DNA of 64,000 nt from Amaranthus tricolor (GCF_026212465.1 NC_080062.1:7399297-7463296), one strand, 5' to 3'. Positions 11,591-23,291 are shown, counted from the first letter of the stretch. Made by a program: numbers and translations. Notes: generated from the letters alone by a model not told the origin.

Positions 11591-11700
11591 CTATATAAAC
11601 CACACTCACACTAAAAATTCTCTCACTACAACTAAAAACCAACATACAAAAGCAAAATTTGGAAGCAAAAATTAAGTTCAATCCGAATTTATCAATAGAG
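11591..11700 (+). promoter_or_regulatory. core promoter and 5' leader of the PMD gene
   Basis: ctatataaac (11591-11600) is a TATA box about 45 bp inside the TIR. A leader of about 80 bp follows and ends at atagag|gtaagt (donor at 11700/11701), a near-consensus plant splice donor. The matching acceptor is ttgtag at 12901-12904, just before the ATG at 12908, so the leader is split by an intron of about 1.2 kb (11701-12904). Confidence 0.6.
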
Positions 11701-11749
11701 GTAAGTTATTTTTAATTAAATTTAATCATCAAAAAAAAAAAAAAAAATA

Positions 11750-11775
11750 GGAGTCGCCCAGATCTGGGCGACTCC
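11750..11775. repeat. perfect 26-bp palindrome between poly-A and poly-T
   Basis: The word GTCGCCCAGATCTGGGCGAC is extended by GGA/TCC to a perfect 26-bp palindrome. An A17 run lies to its left and a T run of 22 to its right, so the hairpin can extend well beyond the palindrome. It lies in the first intron of the PMD gene. Confidence 0.95.
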
Positions 11776-11777
11776 AA

Positions 11778-11809
<32 letters not shown>

Positions 11810-12159
11810 TTTCCGTATGTATTTTGTTAATTTTATTATTATTAATTTAATTATTATTATTATTGTATTGTTATTTTAGTTAATATTAAATATATGTTAA
11901 TGTTATTATTATTAATTTTATTATTATTATTATTGTGATTGTTAATTTTGTATTATTAAATATATGTTAATGTTGTTATCATTAATTTTATTATTATTAT
12001 TGTTATTGTTATTTTTATTTATTATTAAATATATGTTTATGTTTTGTTTTATAAATTATTAGTTTAAATTTGTATTTTGTAATGTTTATTTATTTTTTTT
12101 TAGTAAGTGTATATATATGTTATTTATATTTTACGGAAAAAAAAAAAAAAAGAAAATGA

Positions 12160-12247
12160 GTCGCCCAGATCTGGGCGGCTGAACCCCGGTTCAGTCGCCT
12201 AATTTTAGGCGACTGAACCGGGGTCCAGCCGCCCGGATCTGGGCGAC
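12160..12247. repeat. left array of alternating 20- and 14-bp palindromes
   Basis: Five consecutive blocks: 20-bp words at 12160, 12194 and 12228 (GTCGCCCAGATCTGGGCGGC type), separated by 14-bp words at 12180 and 12214 (TGAACCCCGGTTCA type). The period is exactly 34 bp. The array as a whole is also one inverted repeat centred near 12204, and the flanking A-rich/T-rich tracts extend the stem to about 12138-12268. Confidence 0.95.
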
Positions 12248-12340
12248 TCATTTTCTTTTCTTTTTTTTTATTTTATTTTAATTTTTTGTATATTTTGGAG
12301 TAATAAATTTAAAAATTGAAATTTAAAAAAAAAAACTGAT

Positions 12341-12484
<144 letters not shown>

Positions 12485-12907
12485 TATTTTTTCCTTATAT
12501 TTAGGAAAAATATATTTAAAGTTTGAAATTTAAAAAAAAACCTGATTTTTATTAATAAATTTATATATTTTTTTTAATAAAATGTTAATATTGTAAATAA
12601 TTTATTTATTTATTTATTTTAAATTTGTTTTTTTTTTCCGTTTATTTAGGAATAATAATTTTAAATTTTGAAATATAAAAAAAAAGGTGATTATTATTAT
12701 AAATATAATTTTTTTTATGTTATTACTGTTATTGTGATAGTTAATAATAATTTAATTTTTTGTTGTTATATAATTGTTTATGTTTGTATTATTAATTAAT
12801 TTTTTTGTTTTTTATGTTATTTTTTTCCATATTTTATTTATGATTATTATGTTTTTAGAAATATTATTATTTATAATATTGAATGAAACCGTAAAAAATT
12901 GTAGAAA

Positions 12908-14999
12908 ATGGCTGGTAATCAAGAAAAAGGAAAGGGTTTTTTTAGGCAATTGTTGAGAGGTAATAGTTCTAGGCCTACCTTACTCAGAGGGGACCCGCAT
13001 GAGAGGGGGGTCACGGGTTCTGCTAGGAGGGCTAGGCAGGAAGAGGCGGCCAGACACAGTGAGGCCCAAAGGTCGAGTACGCTGAACCAAGTGCGTACTC
13101 ATTTTGATGACCAGGCTGATAGCCTCCAGAGTAGTTGGGGGGTTTATAGTGATGATGATAATGATGCTGATGATGTTTAGTTCCAAGCTCCTGAGCCTGC
13201 CCCATTGGACTGGACTATAGTTCGTGGCCCCGACGGCAGATTTGCCCGTGGCGGCCCGAGTTCTTCCGCCGCATCTGAGCGTGCAGGAGGAAGTTTTGTC
13301 GATAATGAGCCGCCACGGGGCAGGCCCTCACAGTCCACTAACACGGACTGGTTAGTGACATCACTCCAGCCCATGGGGCCGACAGATACGCGACTGATCC
13401 CTAGCTATGGCGGGCACATAGCTAAACTTATTTATGACGGCTCCGAGCGTACGCCTCCGATTCTGGAGTGCCGTATTAGGAAGAGACCGGTGGAGTCCAT
13501 CATCGGACTGAGGGATATGTCCGATGAGCTAGTCGATTTTCTACCTTCCACTTCCCTCGGTCGACTACTGGTCATTATGCACCAGCACATCGACTCTGCT
13601 TTGATATCGGCGTTCGTCGAGAGGTGGCAGCCGGATACGAACACCTTTCACATGCCCTGGGGAGAGATGACGATTATGTTGCACGACGTGCAACGCATAT
13701 TGGGCATTTCTATTGATGGTTCTCTGCCGGCTGAGCCTTCGGAGGCGGAGTAGGAGGTTGGTATCACCAATCTGGTCGGCGAGCCTCTGTCTGAGCTTCG
13801 ACGTAAAGGTTCATTCACCAGCGGATGCATAAGCGTTGCTGAACTGATGCGACTGTGTCATAGGTCGCAGGCCTTGGATACCCAGACCACAGCGTACTAC
13901 ATGGCTGTCATCGGCTCTACCTTGTTGGCGGATAAGACCAGGACTGGCATGCGACCTCACCCGATAGTTGTCGTCAACGACGATGAACAGGACGTGGCCT
14001 GGGGTGCGGTGACCTTGGCGTTCTTGTACAGGCAGCTCGGAATGGCATCTAGGGCTGGTTGCAAGACCATTGCTGGATGCCTCACATTGCTCCAGACATG
14101 GATCTATGAGTACTTCCCCGCTTTCCGCCCTCATCCTCGCCGAGATGATGTGCCAAACATGACTAGGGCGGAGATGTGGACGCTGAAGAAAGTAGGTCGT
14201 GAGCTGGACAGGTTGATGGAGTTCCGCAAGGTTCTGGACTCAATGACAGAGACTCAGGTATTTTACATTACATTTTGTCATGCATGTTGTTTTTTATTTG
14301 TAGGAAATTTTTTTTTAACTTGGCCTGTATGCAGGTTGAATGGACTCCCTACAATTTTTCTGCTGCTACGTTGCTGAATGAGCACCCACGCACCACAGTC
14401 ATCGGGGCTATCACCTGCTTTGATGTTGTGGAGGTGTATTTGCCAGAGCGGGCATTGCGACAGATTGGGTTCGTGCAGTCTATTCCTCCAGCTCCTATTA
14501 GACCAGCCAAGGCTCTTCGACCGGCACACGGAACCTACTCCGTGACCTTTCCTTCTTCTGCTGCTGCATTTGTGGAGGCATGGAGTAGGTTCCCCTACAG
14601 TGCCCGCCTTGTAGAGCAGGGACTTCGACGGGCTACTGTTCCTTCAGAGACTGAACCTAATTACGTTGAATGGTTTAGAGTGTGCTCGCACCCGTACATA
14701 TCCCGAGACGAATTGCTGGCTTTCGGTCCTGGTCCTGGTCAGAGCAGATCTGATTACGTGAGTTTTATTATCAATTTTTTTTCCAGGTTCTTTTTTTTAA
14801 TGAATTAATAACGCACATTGTCTTTTTGTGTTTTCAGTTCGCGAAAGAATGGGCCAGTCGATTCGCTCCAGTGGCAAGACTACCTACGCGGATTGCGGAT
14901 TTGAACTCCCGTCAACGACATGCTTTAGAAATATACCTTAATGATTGTAGAGATTTATTTGATGAATGGCAAATTGATCAAGGGCAAGGCCCTGAATAG
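12908..14999 (+). pseudogene. plant mobile domain (PMD, MAIN-like) gene in the MULE, two internal stops
   Basis: Three coding exons are visible: 12908-14257, 14335-14757 and 14838-14999, with introns gtattt...gcag and gtgagt...cag, both phase 0. The first exon is one continuous frame of 450 codons broken by TAG at 13178-13180 and 13751-13753. The N-terminus is a charged, poorly conserved leader. From about codon 150 it reads as a PMD protein: L-I-P-S-Y-G-G-H, I-G-L-R-D-M, L-V-I-M-H-Q-H-I-D, E-R-W-Q-P-D-T-N-T-F-H-M-P-W-G-E-M-T-I-M-L-H-D-V, I-L-G-I-S-I-D-G, then L-L-Q-T-W-I-Y-E-Y-F-P and V-E-W-T-P-Y. This is the family annotated as MAIN-like or 'phosphatase 7 long form homolog'; it has no phosphatase domain. 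MAIN and MAIL proteins act in silencing and development in Arabidopsis; the transposon-borne copies have no settled role. Everything outside the two TAG codons looks conserved, so decay is recent, or the product could start at the ATG at 13205. Confidence 0.85.
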
Positions 15000-17096
15000 T
15001 CTGTACTGAAACTATTTTACATTATTTATTGCATTTATTTTCGTCAATGATTGCATTTATTTTACATAAATATACACACTAACGTGGATTATATTGTTAA
15101 CACCTTTATGGATTATATACAACTTTTAATGAATGTCGTGTATAAATTCTATGGAGTATCTAAATTTACAGCATCGTCAGCGGTGTTATTTGTTGGTGGG
15201 TGTGACCCGCGTAGATTATTCCACAGCATAATCCTCGTAGTGAAATTTGTGTCAAGATCTTTCGCGAAATTGTCAGCTGCTTGTTTCCAACGTGGGTGGA
15301 TCGGCGGCAGAGGGGATGAATCGTCGTTCATAAATAGTTGAACAAAATGATTTCGATTAACCCAAAGTATATGTATTAGTTTGTTTACACTTCTCGCGGC
15401 CTGTGCTTTTCTTAACATGCGGTTTTTTGAAGTACACATCCGCATTTGTTCAATGCAAAATCACCCAGTTCTAACATGCGGTTAAACTCATTCTGGATCT
15501 GCTCCAAGGCATAGAGAGACACGTGGCGATATAGAGGTCTAAAGAAATACTGTCGTAGCGTTCTTGGTACAGAAGTCATGGATTCCTGTAGCGATTGTCG
15601 GATTTTAGCTTGTTGATTTGTAATCTGTGTGTGCGCCCTTTTGAAAAGGGTATCGAATGAGCTATTATCGCTACCAAGGTAATACTTAAAAGACGAGTGT
15701 TGGCTTTCCACTCTGCTGGTAGTATGGTTACCCAAGTGTAAACAATCATTCGTCCACGCACGCACAAATTTCTCTCTAAGTGGAATCCATGTTCCAGTCA
15801 AATACCGAACGACCCTTCGGTTCCTAACCGACCACGTACTGACGATCCCTTCCCATCTCTTTTCATATTCCCGGATTGTAGCACTTTCAACCAAGGGGTT
15901 CCATCTACTTTTCCTGAATAACTGCCCTTGTTGATTTTTCTTGCCGCCGCACAACTTGTCCACCATGTTCTCAACATCGTTGCCAATATGCCAGGTGCAT
16001 AACAAATGACGTTCATCTACATTAAACAAAACAGTGAACGTAATTAAGACATTATCAATAGATATAACCACAATAATGAACTCACAAAGCGTTTTTACCT
16101 GGGAAGACGTCACGAATAGCTGCAGATAAACCTTCGTCACGATCGGTTACAATGACGCTAGGAGTCTGAGCAATGCCGAAAATATCTCTCAATCCCTGCA
16201 GCACCCACGAGTACGACACAGCCGCCTCATCTCGCATCAAACAAAACGCAACCAAGAAGTTGTGATTTGTTGGCGTCATTCCGATCACTTCACATAGTGG
16301 CCACTTTGGTTTGTTCGTTTTGTACGTTGTATCTATCAGCACAACATACGGCCACGTACGTATCATTTGGATTGAAGTAGGATTTGCAATTAAAAGTCTG
16401 CTCAAGTGCCCGTCATTATCCAACTCTGTCCAGACCACATAATTATGTTCTGTGGCCATATGAAGACAGTGTTGAAGGGGAGTCCTGCCCTCCATTTCAT
16501 CTCTCCTTATTGATTGCCTAATATTATATATCTGATTCATACTAGCATAAAACCAGGAAAATTATCTCTAATAGAATTCATAATAAAGGCCGGTTGCACT
16601 AAGCTGTCGTATGTGCTCCCGAATATCTACATTAATCCTCGCCCTTACATGACCATCTCTGTACACCAAGAACGGGTGGTTATGTTTTCTCTTTTCACCA
16701 GGACACACCCTTACCGTCCAAGGTCTTTCTCCTGGTTTACGACTACTTCCTACAATTATAAATTTACACCCACAACTCCTACTTTTAGAACCAGATCGGG
16801 CAGCATTATCTACATTATCTACATCACCCCTAAGTTTACTATAGCGGTGACATCTTAAATAACAACTAACTCTGGAACGTCCTTCTTTCTTTTTATAAGA
16901 AGCACGTGTAAATTGAAAACCAATTGTTATTGCTATCGCATCGGCCCAACTATGTAACTCATCTATGGAGATAAATTCCCTATCCGTAACAAAGTGACCG
17001 GAGTAGTCTACGTTGTCTCCAAAGTTTTCAAACTCCTGCACATTTGAAATGATATAAATTAAGTACATTAATAACTACAATAATAATAATTGGATT

Positions 17097-17173
17097 AATA
17101 ATAACAACAACAACAACAACAACAACAATAATAATAATAATAATAATAATTATTATTATTATTATAATTATAA

Positions 17174-17260
<87 letters not shown>
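17097..17260. repeat. (TAA)n / (CAA)n microsatellite
   Basis: Interrupted trinucleotide runs in the transposase intron. A minus-strand ORF here is only poly-tyrosine from the repeat. Confidence 0.95.
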
Positions 17261-17261
<1 letters not shown>

Positions 17262-17663
17262 GATAACGATAAATCAAACTAATAATGACAATAACAATAA
17301 CAATTTTAATAATAATAAAAACATTACGTTAATAAAAAAATTTAAAAACATTTAAAATAAATAAATAATGACAAGACAAATAATAACAATAATAATAATA
17401 GTAATAATAATGACAACAAATACAACAATAATAATAATAATTATAACAATAATAAATAAATAAATAATTAAATAAATAAATAAATTACGTAAATTAAAAT
17501 ATTAAAAAATTTAAAAAATAAAAATATCAACAATAAAAATTATAATAATGACAACAACAATAATAATAATAATAATAGTACTAACAATAATTATAATAAT
17601 AATTTAAAAAAACATTAATACGTAAATAAAAAAATTAAAAAAAAAAAAAAAATTAATAAACCA

Positions 17664-17819
17664 ATCGCACAAATCTGGGCGACTAACCCATGGTCCAGTC
17701 GCACAAAATTGGGCGACTGGACCATAGATCAGTCGCCCAGATTTGTGCGACTGGACCATAGGTTAGTCGCCCAGATTTGTGCGACTGAACCATGGTTCAG
17801 TCGCCTAGATTTGTGCGAC
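17664..17819. repeat. right array of alternating 20- and 14-bp palindromes
   Basis: Five 20-bp words start at 17664, 17698, 17732, 17766 and 17800 (GTCGCCCAGATTTGTGCGAC type), separated by four 14-bp words at 17684, 17718, 17752 and 17786 (TGAACCATGGTTCA type). The period is exactly 34 bp throughout. The words at 17732 and 17766 are identical. The 20-mers are slightly imperfect palindromes; the 14-mer at 17786 is perfect. Confidence 0.95.
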
Positions 17820-17931
17820 TTGTTTTTTTTTTTTTTTTTTTTTCGAACGACAATTTTACGTACCGCATCCGACTCATAGTCGCTTTCGTTAGCCATATTC
17901 AACCAATTACGCCTTACAACTTCTTTAACAC

Positions 17932-17973
17932 TTTTTAGAGAGATAGTACCAGTTTTTTAGAGAGATAGTACCG
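17932..17973 (-). repeat. duplicated 5' leader motif of the transposase gene
   Basis: ttttagagagatagtacc occurs twice in direct repeat, 23 bp apart, in the presumed untranslated leader. Confidence 0.8.
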
Positions 17974-18010
17974 TGTTTGAATTCGTACTTCAAACGCATC
18001 TCAGAATTCG

Positions 18011-18022
18011 ATATATATAGAC
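18011..18022 (-). promoter_or_regulatory. TATA box of the transposase gene
   Basis: On the minus strand the site reads ctatatatat, about 115 bp upstream of the ATG at 17896 and about 100 bp inside the right TIR, at a position that mirrors the PMD promoter. Confidence 0.5.
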
Positions 18023-18120
18023 AAATCATCCGCATTAAATTCTTAATAGTGTTATTAAGCGTGATTTACATTTATTAATTATGTTTTAACTCCAATGGCA
18101 TTTTTTTAATTTTTTTAAAT

Positions 18121-18190
18121 CCAGGGGCAATTAAGTAATTTTGGGGGGTGGCGAAAAAATGAAAAGGGGTGGCGAAAAATAGCAACACCC
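18121..18190 (-). repeat. right terminal inverted repeat of the MULE
   Basis: Pairs with 11478-11547; outermost bases read ...tagcaacaccc before the T run. Confidence 0.85.
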
Positions 18191-18459
18191 TTTTTTTTTT
18201 CATAAAAAGCCATCGAGTACTTTATTTATTATAAAATATTGAAAAATATCAGGTGATTTTAAGTTTTTGGTTTTTTTATGTGCTTGACAAATATTTGGTT
18301 TTAATTCTTATGGTACTCCGAGTTTTTAACTTTAGACAAAATGTTATATTTTTCGTTAAATTAAGTACTTATTTCGATCAAAGTTTTGAAAAAGTGCGCC
18401 TTAAAGATGATCAGGGCGTTTGTTCTTATGAAAAAATGTAGTTATGATGGATAAAAATA

Positions 18460-18587
18460 ACATAAACGTAATAAAAATCTAAACATTTTGCAAACCAAGT
18501 GCAAAAGTAAGAAGCTTAGGGTCACCACGCAAATGAAAAAACATGTTTGTTCACCACGTGAAAAAGCCAAAAACTCAGGGTCACCAC
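18460..18587. repeat. remnant of a second TIR family, split by the gene-capturing element
   Basis: Text such as ttcaccacgtgaaaaagcc, then aaaactcagggtcaccac, matches the right end of the element at 33349-34020 (gtcaccacgtagaaaacc, aatacctcaaggttacc). The remnant resumes after 19458 as catgg..., so the transposon at 18588 landed inside it. Confidence 0.5.
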
Positions 18588-19449
18588 CTAGGAAACACGG
18601 ACACGCCCCTGAACCTGCGTGTTGCATGTCGGACACGGACACGCGACGGACATGCGAAAATCCGTGTCCGACACGCCAAATAAAGTGTCCAATATTTTAA
18701 TATTTTTCCGAACACGTTGACACGGCAAGGACATGTGTTTTCTTTTTTTAAAAAAAATTCGAAAACAGATGAACAATACAGTAGTACACTCGAATTCCCG
18801 CTCCACTGTCGCTGCCACACTCCCGCACCACGCCACCGCCGGCTGCTCCTCCATTACAGACGAACACTCGAACTCGGTGCTGCACTGCTGCTGCCCTGTG
18901 GGTTGTTCGAATCGAACAACAAATCAACTCCAATTATCCACCTATTGAAGCCATTGTTGTACCTTCTCTATTCCAGATCCAAGCAATTCAATCATATCTA
19001 CTGTAGTCCTTAATGGCGATGAAATTGCTCCTTTCTTCGGCTTCCTCGGGGCTGCTGCCGCTCTCGTCTTCTCTTGTTAGTCATCAAACCCTAGGCTTTC
19101 TTTTTCAAGTGTTCTTCTGTTTTTAGTTTGATTAGAGTCTAAATATTTTTAGATCTAGGTTTAATTTGATGATGGGAAATTGATTAGAGTCTATTTATTT
19201 GGTTTTCTTTGATTTGGTTTGTATGACTATTTTTAAATACTTATGTTGTTTATTTGATACTTATTTGCATTTTATGTGAGTTTTATATTTTTAAAGTGTT
19301 TATTTACATATATCAAATGAAAGATTGTAAAATTATCTTTAATTTGATATATTTATTATATTACCATTTTCGTGTCCCCGTGTCCGCCATTTTTAAGTTG
19401 GCATATTTCCGTACCTGTGTCGTGTCCGTGTCCGTTTTAGTGCAACTTA
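18588..19449. mobile_element. gene-capturing TIR element, copy 2 (Pack-MULE-like)
   Basis: Target duplication GGTCACCAC (18579-18587) / GGTCACAAC (19450-19458), 9 bp with one mismatch. It has the same ends and ggacacgg/gtgtccgtg subterminal zones as 4530-5596, and a shared right block (19188-19449 matches 5318-5596, including tttggttttctttgatttgg). The middle differs completely: it is GC-rich and ends with a V-ATPase subunit c exon. Confidence 0.85.
18780..19080 (+). pseudogene. captured V-ATPase subunit c (VHA-c) leader, exon 1 and intron start
   Basis: At 18994-19075 the frame reads [19 protein letters not shown] and continues with four alanines and L-V-F-S. This is the N-terminus of the 16-kDa proteolipid c of the vacuolar H+-ATPase, up to the end of its first membrane-helix start. 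The initiator ATG is now ATA (18994-18996). The exon stops after the first base of the next codon at 19075 and is followed by gttagtcatc, a splice donor, so genomic DNA and not mRNA was captured. Upstream 18780-18993 is GC-rich and probably the gene's 5' leader or another captured piece. It cannot encode subunit c. Confidence 0.8.
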
Positions 19450-19458
19450 GGTCACAAC

Positions 19459-20608
19459 ATGGAATTTCCTTGTAATATTTTGTCACTTTTGACTTTTCAT
19501 GCAGTCAAATGTATTAATTCAATCTTTCATATCTCTAATTATGTATAATAAAATTTATAAAAATTCGACATAAATAATCTTTGTATTTTGACGAATCAAA
19601 CAAATCTCACTTAACTATGTTTGAATTTATAGATTAAAAATCAATCATAAATTAAAAATGATGAATGAATGTTGTAAAATTTTTAAGGTTATAAGTAATT
19701 TTGAACGGAGGAAGTAAGAAGTAAGTCTAGTAAGTACTTTTACTAAATAGAATACGACTTATGTTTTTTTGAGTTTGCATCATAAAACTTTAAAAATTTC
19801 GAGATGCTTGAATCTCCTATTGCAAAATTTAGGAAGAGAGGGAGCAATAGTCTAGCTAGTAACTAGTAACTAGTAAGTTCTACCTCCGTCCTTAAGTGAT
19901 TAAGTGATTACAATACCAGTAAATACCGCAAGTATATTAAATTAATAGAGGCATTAAATTATAAGGGTAGAATTAAATGCGAGATAAAATGAGTGAATAT
20001 GTAATGATAAGAATTTTTAAAAAATGGAAGAGATACCATCTAAAATAAAAATATTGTAAAGTTAAAGGGACATATGAAAATAAAAACTGTGACAATCTCT
20101 TAAATACAGAGGGAGAGGGAGAGGGAGAGGGAGAGGGAGTACTTGTACTTCTTTAGTGACATATATGATTATAAATATAGTCTATAGTGACATTGAAAAT
20201 CCTATGTCGCGAAAATCTTTAATATGATTTTTTTATTATGTTGCTAAAGGGTCTAATAAATGTCTAAATTCACTATATACCATTTAGAAATTTAAGGTAG
20301 TGACATTTAAATTAAATGATGTAACTATTTCAATGACCATCCAAATGAGATGTGAAAATCGGCTCCCAAAGTCCTACTCATTTAGACTGGATTCAAAATC
20401 TAAGCGCTCCATAAAGTTCATAGCGACGTTCGATTTTTGAAAAATAGTTAGAATCTATAAAAATAATATTGAACATCTTCTCAATTAGCATGCTAGAAAA
20501 ATCGGTGCCTAAATACTCATTTCGATTGTATTTTCAAACTAGGAGCCCTATAAAAATTTAACTGTGCCCTTTTTTCAAAAAAATTATAAATTACACTCTT
20601 ACAAAATT
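19459..20608. other. non-coding stretch with MITE remnants
   Basis: Ends such as gaacggaggaag (19704-19715), ctacctccgtcc (19880-19891) and a (GAGGGA)n run at 20109-20140 indicate Stowaway-like remains. From 20150 to 20340 the word tagtgacat recurs four times. No gene. Confidence 0.5.
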
Positions 20609-21082
20609 TAGGAAAAATTATCTAGAATCTAATTTTTTATTCATTTTTCTACAATAATCATAACTTTTGATTAACCACGAATAATCCTAATTTTAGAGTC
20701 ACTTATCCAAGAACATTGTTGCTCAAATACTCACTGATTTTTGCAAGTTAATTGCTACAAAAACAAAATAAATTCAAAAATCAAAAATATTAAAGATTAA
20801 TGTTGAATTTAAAAAATAAACTTATTAAAGATTAATGTTGAATTTAAGAAATAAACTTACTTGATTTTTTTTATTTTTAAAAAGCTTTCAATTTTTTATA
20901 ATTTTATTTTGTATTCGCTTTATGCAAAATGAATTGTTGCATAGGTAAAAGGTTACCTTAATGGCTTAATGCATTCTTAGCAAGCGCCCTTTATAGTTGG
21001 GATCATTCTTGTTTAATTAAAAGTTGAGATTATTATATGAAAATTAGTAAAAGGCTGAATTATTCTAGATAATTTTTCCAAA
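20609..21082. mobile_element. MITE with about 65-bp inverted ends, copy A
   Basis: The left end ggaaaaattatctagaat...ataatcataacttttgatt (20612-20675) is matched in reverse complement at 21017-21082. The same ends recur at 48664-49075. Inside is a local 34-bp duplication (aaagattaatgttgaattta, near 20788 and 20827). Confidence 0.65.
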
Positions 21083-22254
21083 CTTTTATGCTTTTTAGGC
21101 TAATTTTTGAAAATAAAGTCTAATAAAAAAATATAATTTAAAATAATATGATGAGAAAAAATTTATAACTAATTTTAAAGTAAAATATAATAAATGAAAT
21201 CAAAAGAACTAATTAAAATTAAATAAATTTAATAATTTAAATTGAATTAAAATAAATCATAAATTTTAAAAATACATTTAAAGGTATGTCATGTGTAAGA
21301 CTACGAGTACAACTACGAATGTACAGCAAAGTTTGAAATTCAATGTTTATCACAGGCTCACAGCAAACACAATATTTCAATGGTGGGAAACATTTGCTGA
21401 GTAAGTCATCATCAACTAATAAATTTTCATTTGGAAGGTTTTGTAAGGATGATATTTGAAATTTTTCATTTTTTTTAGTTGATTGTTTGATTATGCAACT
21501 ACTATAAGCTATTAACCTAAATAATTGAAAACAACATTTTTTTTGGAATTTTTGAAAAATAGCTATACTTTAATTTTTTTGGAGTATCTCTTAGACTATT
21601 TTGTTTATTTGACACATAATTTATATGAGACAGTTTCACTGTGAGATGCGTCTATATATGGCTTAAATAACTCAACTAATACAAATTATGAGAATATAAG
21701 TGTTTATTTTGAGGTCGTTTCACTGAATTCATCAATCACAAGAGTTTGTGATCATATGTAATATGTTATAGTTTTCACAAATTCCCAAACAAGATTATCT
21801 CATAGTGAGATCATCCCTATTGGACTACTCAATGTATATTTATTGTCTTAAAATAATTAACTATGATATTAAAGTAATCAATACAATTTAAAGTAGTCAC
21901 TTTTCATAGTCTTAGAGTGATTACTTATGACTCAAGTGATCACCTACAATCTTAAATTAATCAATTAGAAAATAGGCTAATTATATTAGATTGCTTCAAA
22001 ATAAAATGATCTTATATAATACTTGTTGATTTAGCTTTCATGAAAAAAAATTATATTGAATTTTTATTTGCCAAAAAATAAATTAGAAATAATGTAGAGA
22101 AATAGAAGCCATGTATGTAAGTTTGTCTAGACTTGGTCAATATAGTATGTTTCACATGTGCATAGGCCTAAAATGTATGTTTCATGATCCTTCAAGTTAA
22201 GTGGTCCAATCATTTCTAAATTGGATCAAGGAAGGTAAAATTAATACATTGTTG
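21083..22254. other. non-coding stretch
   Basis: AT-rich. At 21785-22000 tgatcac / ttaaagtaatca-type words recur at short intervals, resembling the tandem units at 62097-62320. No gene. Confidence 0.4.
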
Positions 22255-22262
22255 CAACCATG

Positions 22263-23291
22263 AAAATTTGAAAAAATAAAATTTTTTAATAACTTTAATC
22301 AAAAAATAAGCTTTGGCCAAACTTTATTCTCACAATAAGCGTCTTTGGCCTCAGAGCTAGGCTCGGTATGTAATCACTGTTACTAACAGCAAGTATAAAG
22401 AAATAATCAAAATGTTAGTCAAGCTATATGTTGTTGTTACTAACAACAACGAAATAAAGCTTTGACTGGTCAATGGTCAAGTCGCTGTTAGTAACAGTGA
22501 CTTTAGGCTTGACCTGGTTTGACTTTTATTGAATTTTTTGTATGATTTAAACTAGCCGTTGTAAAATTGAAAACTAGTCGTTATGAAGTTGAAAATAGTC
22601 GTTGTTATTATGTTCTATAAATAACTCCATCATTTCCCTATTTTATTGTATCCAAACTCCATCATTCTTGTTCTAGTTAATGATTTTGAAGGTAATTTGA
22701 TATGGATTCGTTGACCAAGAATGAAATTGTGTTGAATTTTTGAGAGTATTTTCTCTATTTGAATATAAATGTTTGTTTGATTTTGATTTAATTCATACCT
22801 AATTATTGGCAGAATGATTCATCGCCGAAAACTTTGAGTAATTAACATCATTTTATTCATAATAAACATGTGATAATACGATAAGCATATATACACATTT
22901 ACATATATATTACAAAATATACACAACAGTCCACACGTTACAAATATTCAATATATACAAAACGTTACTAATATTTAATATATAAAAACATCATACAAAT
23001 ATTCCGTGGGTTAGGTCTCTGATACAAAATCGGGTGAAATGACGAAGGAGGAAGAAAGCTGTTGTATTTAGGGTCGCCTAAAGTCGCTGTTATTAACAGC
23101 GACTTGACCATTGACCACTCAAAGCCTTATTTCGCTGTTAGTAACAGCGACATATAGCTTGACTAAAATTTAAACCATTTCTTTGTACTCGCTGTTAGTA
23201 ACGGCAATTACGCTTACTTTGAAAATAAAGTTTGACCAAAGCTTATTTTTTTATTAAAGTTATTAAAAAATCTTATTTTTTAAAAATTTTC
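22263..23291. mobile_element. 1-kb TIR element with GTTAGTAAC palindromes
   Basis: Inverted ends of about 70 bp (22263-22332 and 23220-23291) share ttaataactttaat and aataagctttgg.caaactttatt. An 8-bp near-duplication flanks them, CAACCATG (22255-22262) / CAGCCATG (23292-23299). Near each end are three copies of a 15-21 bp palindrome, gtcgctgttagtaacagcgac at best, alternating with gaccattgacca / tggtcaatggtc. Inside lie tagccgttg repeats (22551-22600) and a TATA-like ctataaataactcc (22616). No ORF remains. 8-9 bp duplications fit hAT or Mutator. Confidence 0.7.

Larger units (their letters stand above)
17036..17863 (-). other. long first intron of the transposase gene
   Basis: It lies between the donor at 17863 and acceptor at 17036. 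It holds the right palindrome array, an A/T-rich part and a (TAA)n microsatellite at about 17097-17260. It mirrors the first intron of the PMD gene at the other end of the element. Confidence 0.7.
15149..17896 (-). pseudogene. MULE (FAR1-type) transposase gene, damaged
   Basis: Exon 1 is 17896-17864 (M-A-N-E-S-D-Y-E-S-D-A, donor gtacgt). Exon 2 is 17035-16099 (acceptor gtgcag, donor gtaaaa). Exon 3 is from 16016 (acceptor tgtag). Exon 2 opens with a FAR1-like DNA-binding region (F-x-S/T-I-D-E-L-H-S-W-A, C-x(n)-H pattern). It then has the MULE DDE core: L-I-D-T-T-Y-K-T-N (first D), V-T-D-R-D-E-G-L (second D), L-C-T-W-H-I after the intron, and T-T-S-R-V-E-S-Q-H (E). Two in-frame stops (TAG at 16570-16568, TAA at 16564-16562) separate the DNA-binding part from the DDE core. 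At about 15430 the SWIM zinc finger is broken: after C-G-C-V-L-Q-K-T the usual H-G-L-P-C-A-like segment is missing, the frame hits a stop at 15412-15414, and the rest (L-R-K-A-Q-A-A-R to 15149) continues in another frame. The DDE residues themselves are present. Catalytic activity is therefore unlikely without readthrough and repair. Confidence 0.85.

Noticed and set aside
13205..13753. protein phosphatase 7
   Set aside because: Such proteins are often annotated 'phosphatase 7 long form homolog', but only the plant mobile domain is present; no metallophosphatase motif is visible.
12980..14529. minus-strand ORFs opposite the PMD gene
   Set aside because: They are shadows of the PMD frame, with no motif of their own and no splice logic.
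17095..17277. poly-tyrosine ORF on the minus strand
   Set aside because: It is the (TAA)n microsatellite of a transposon intron.
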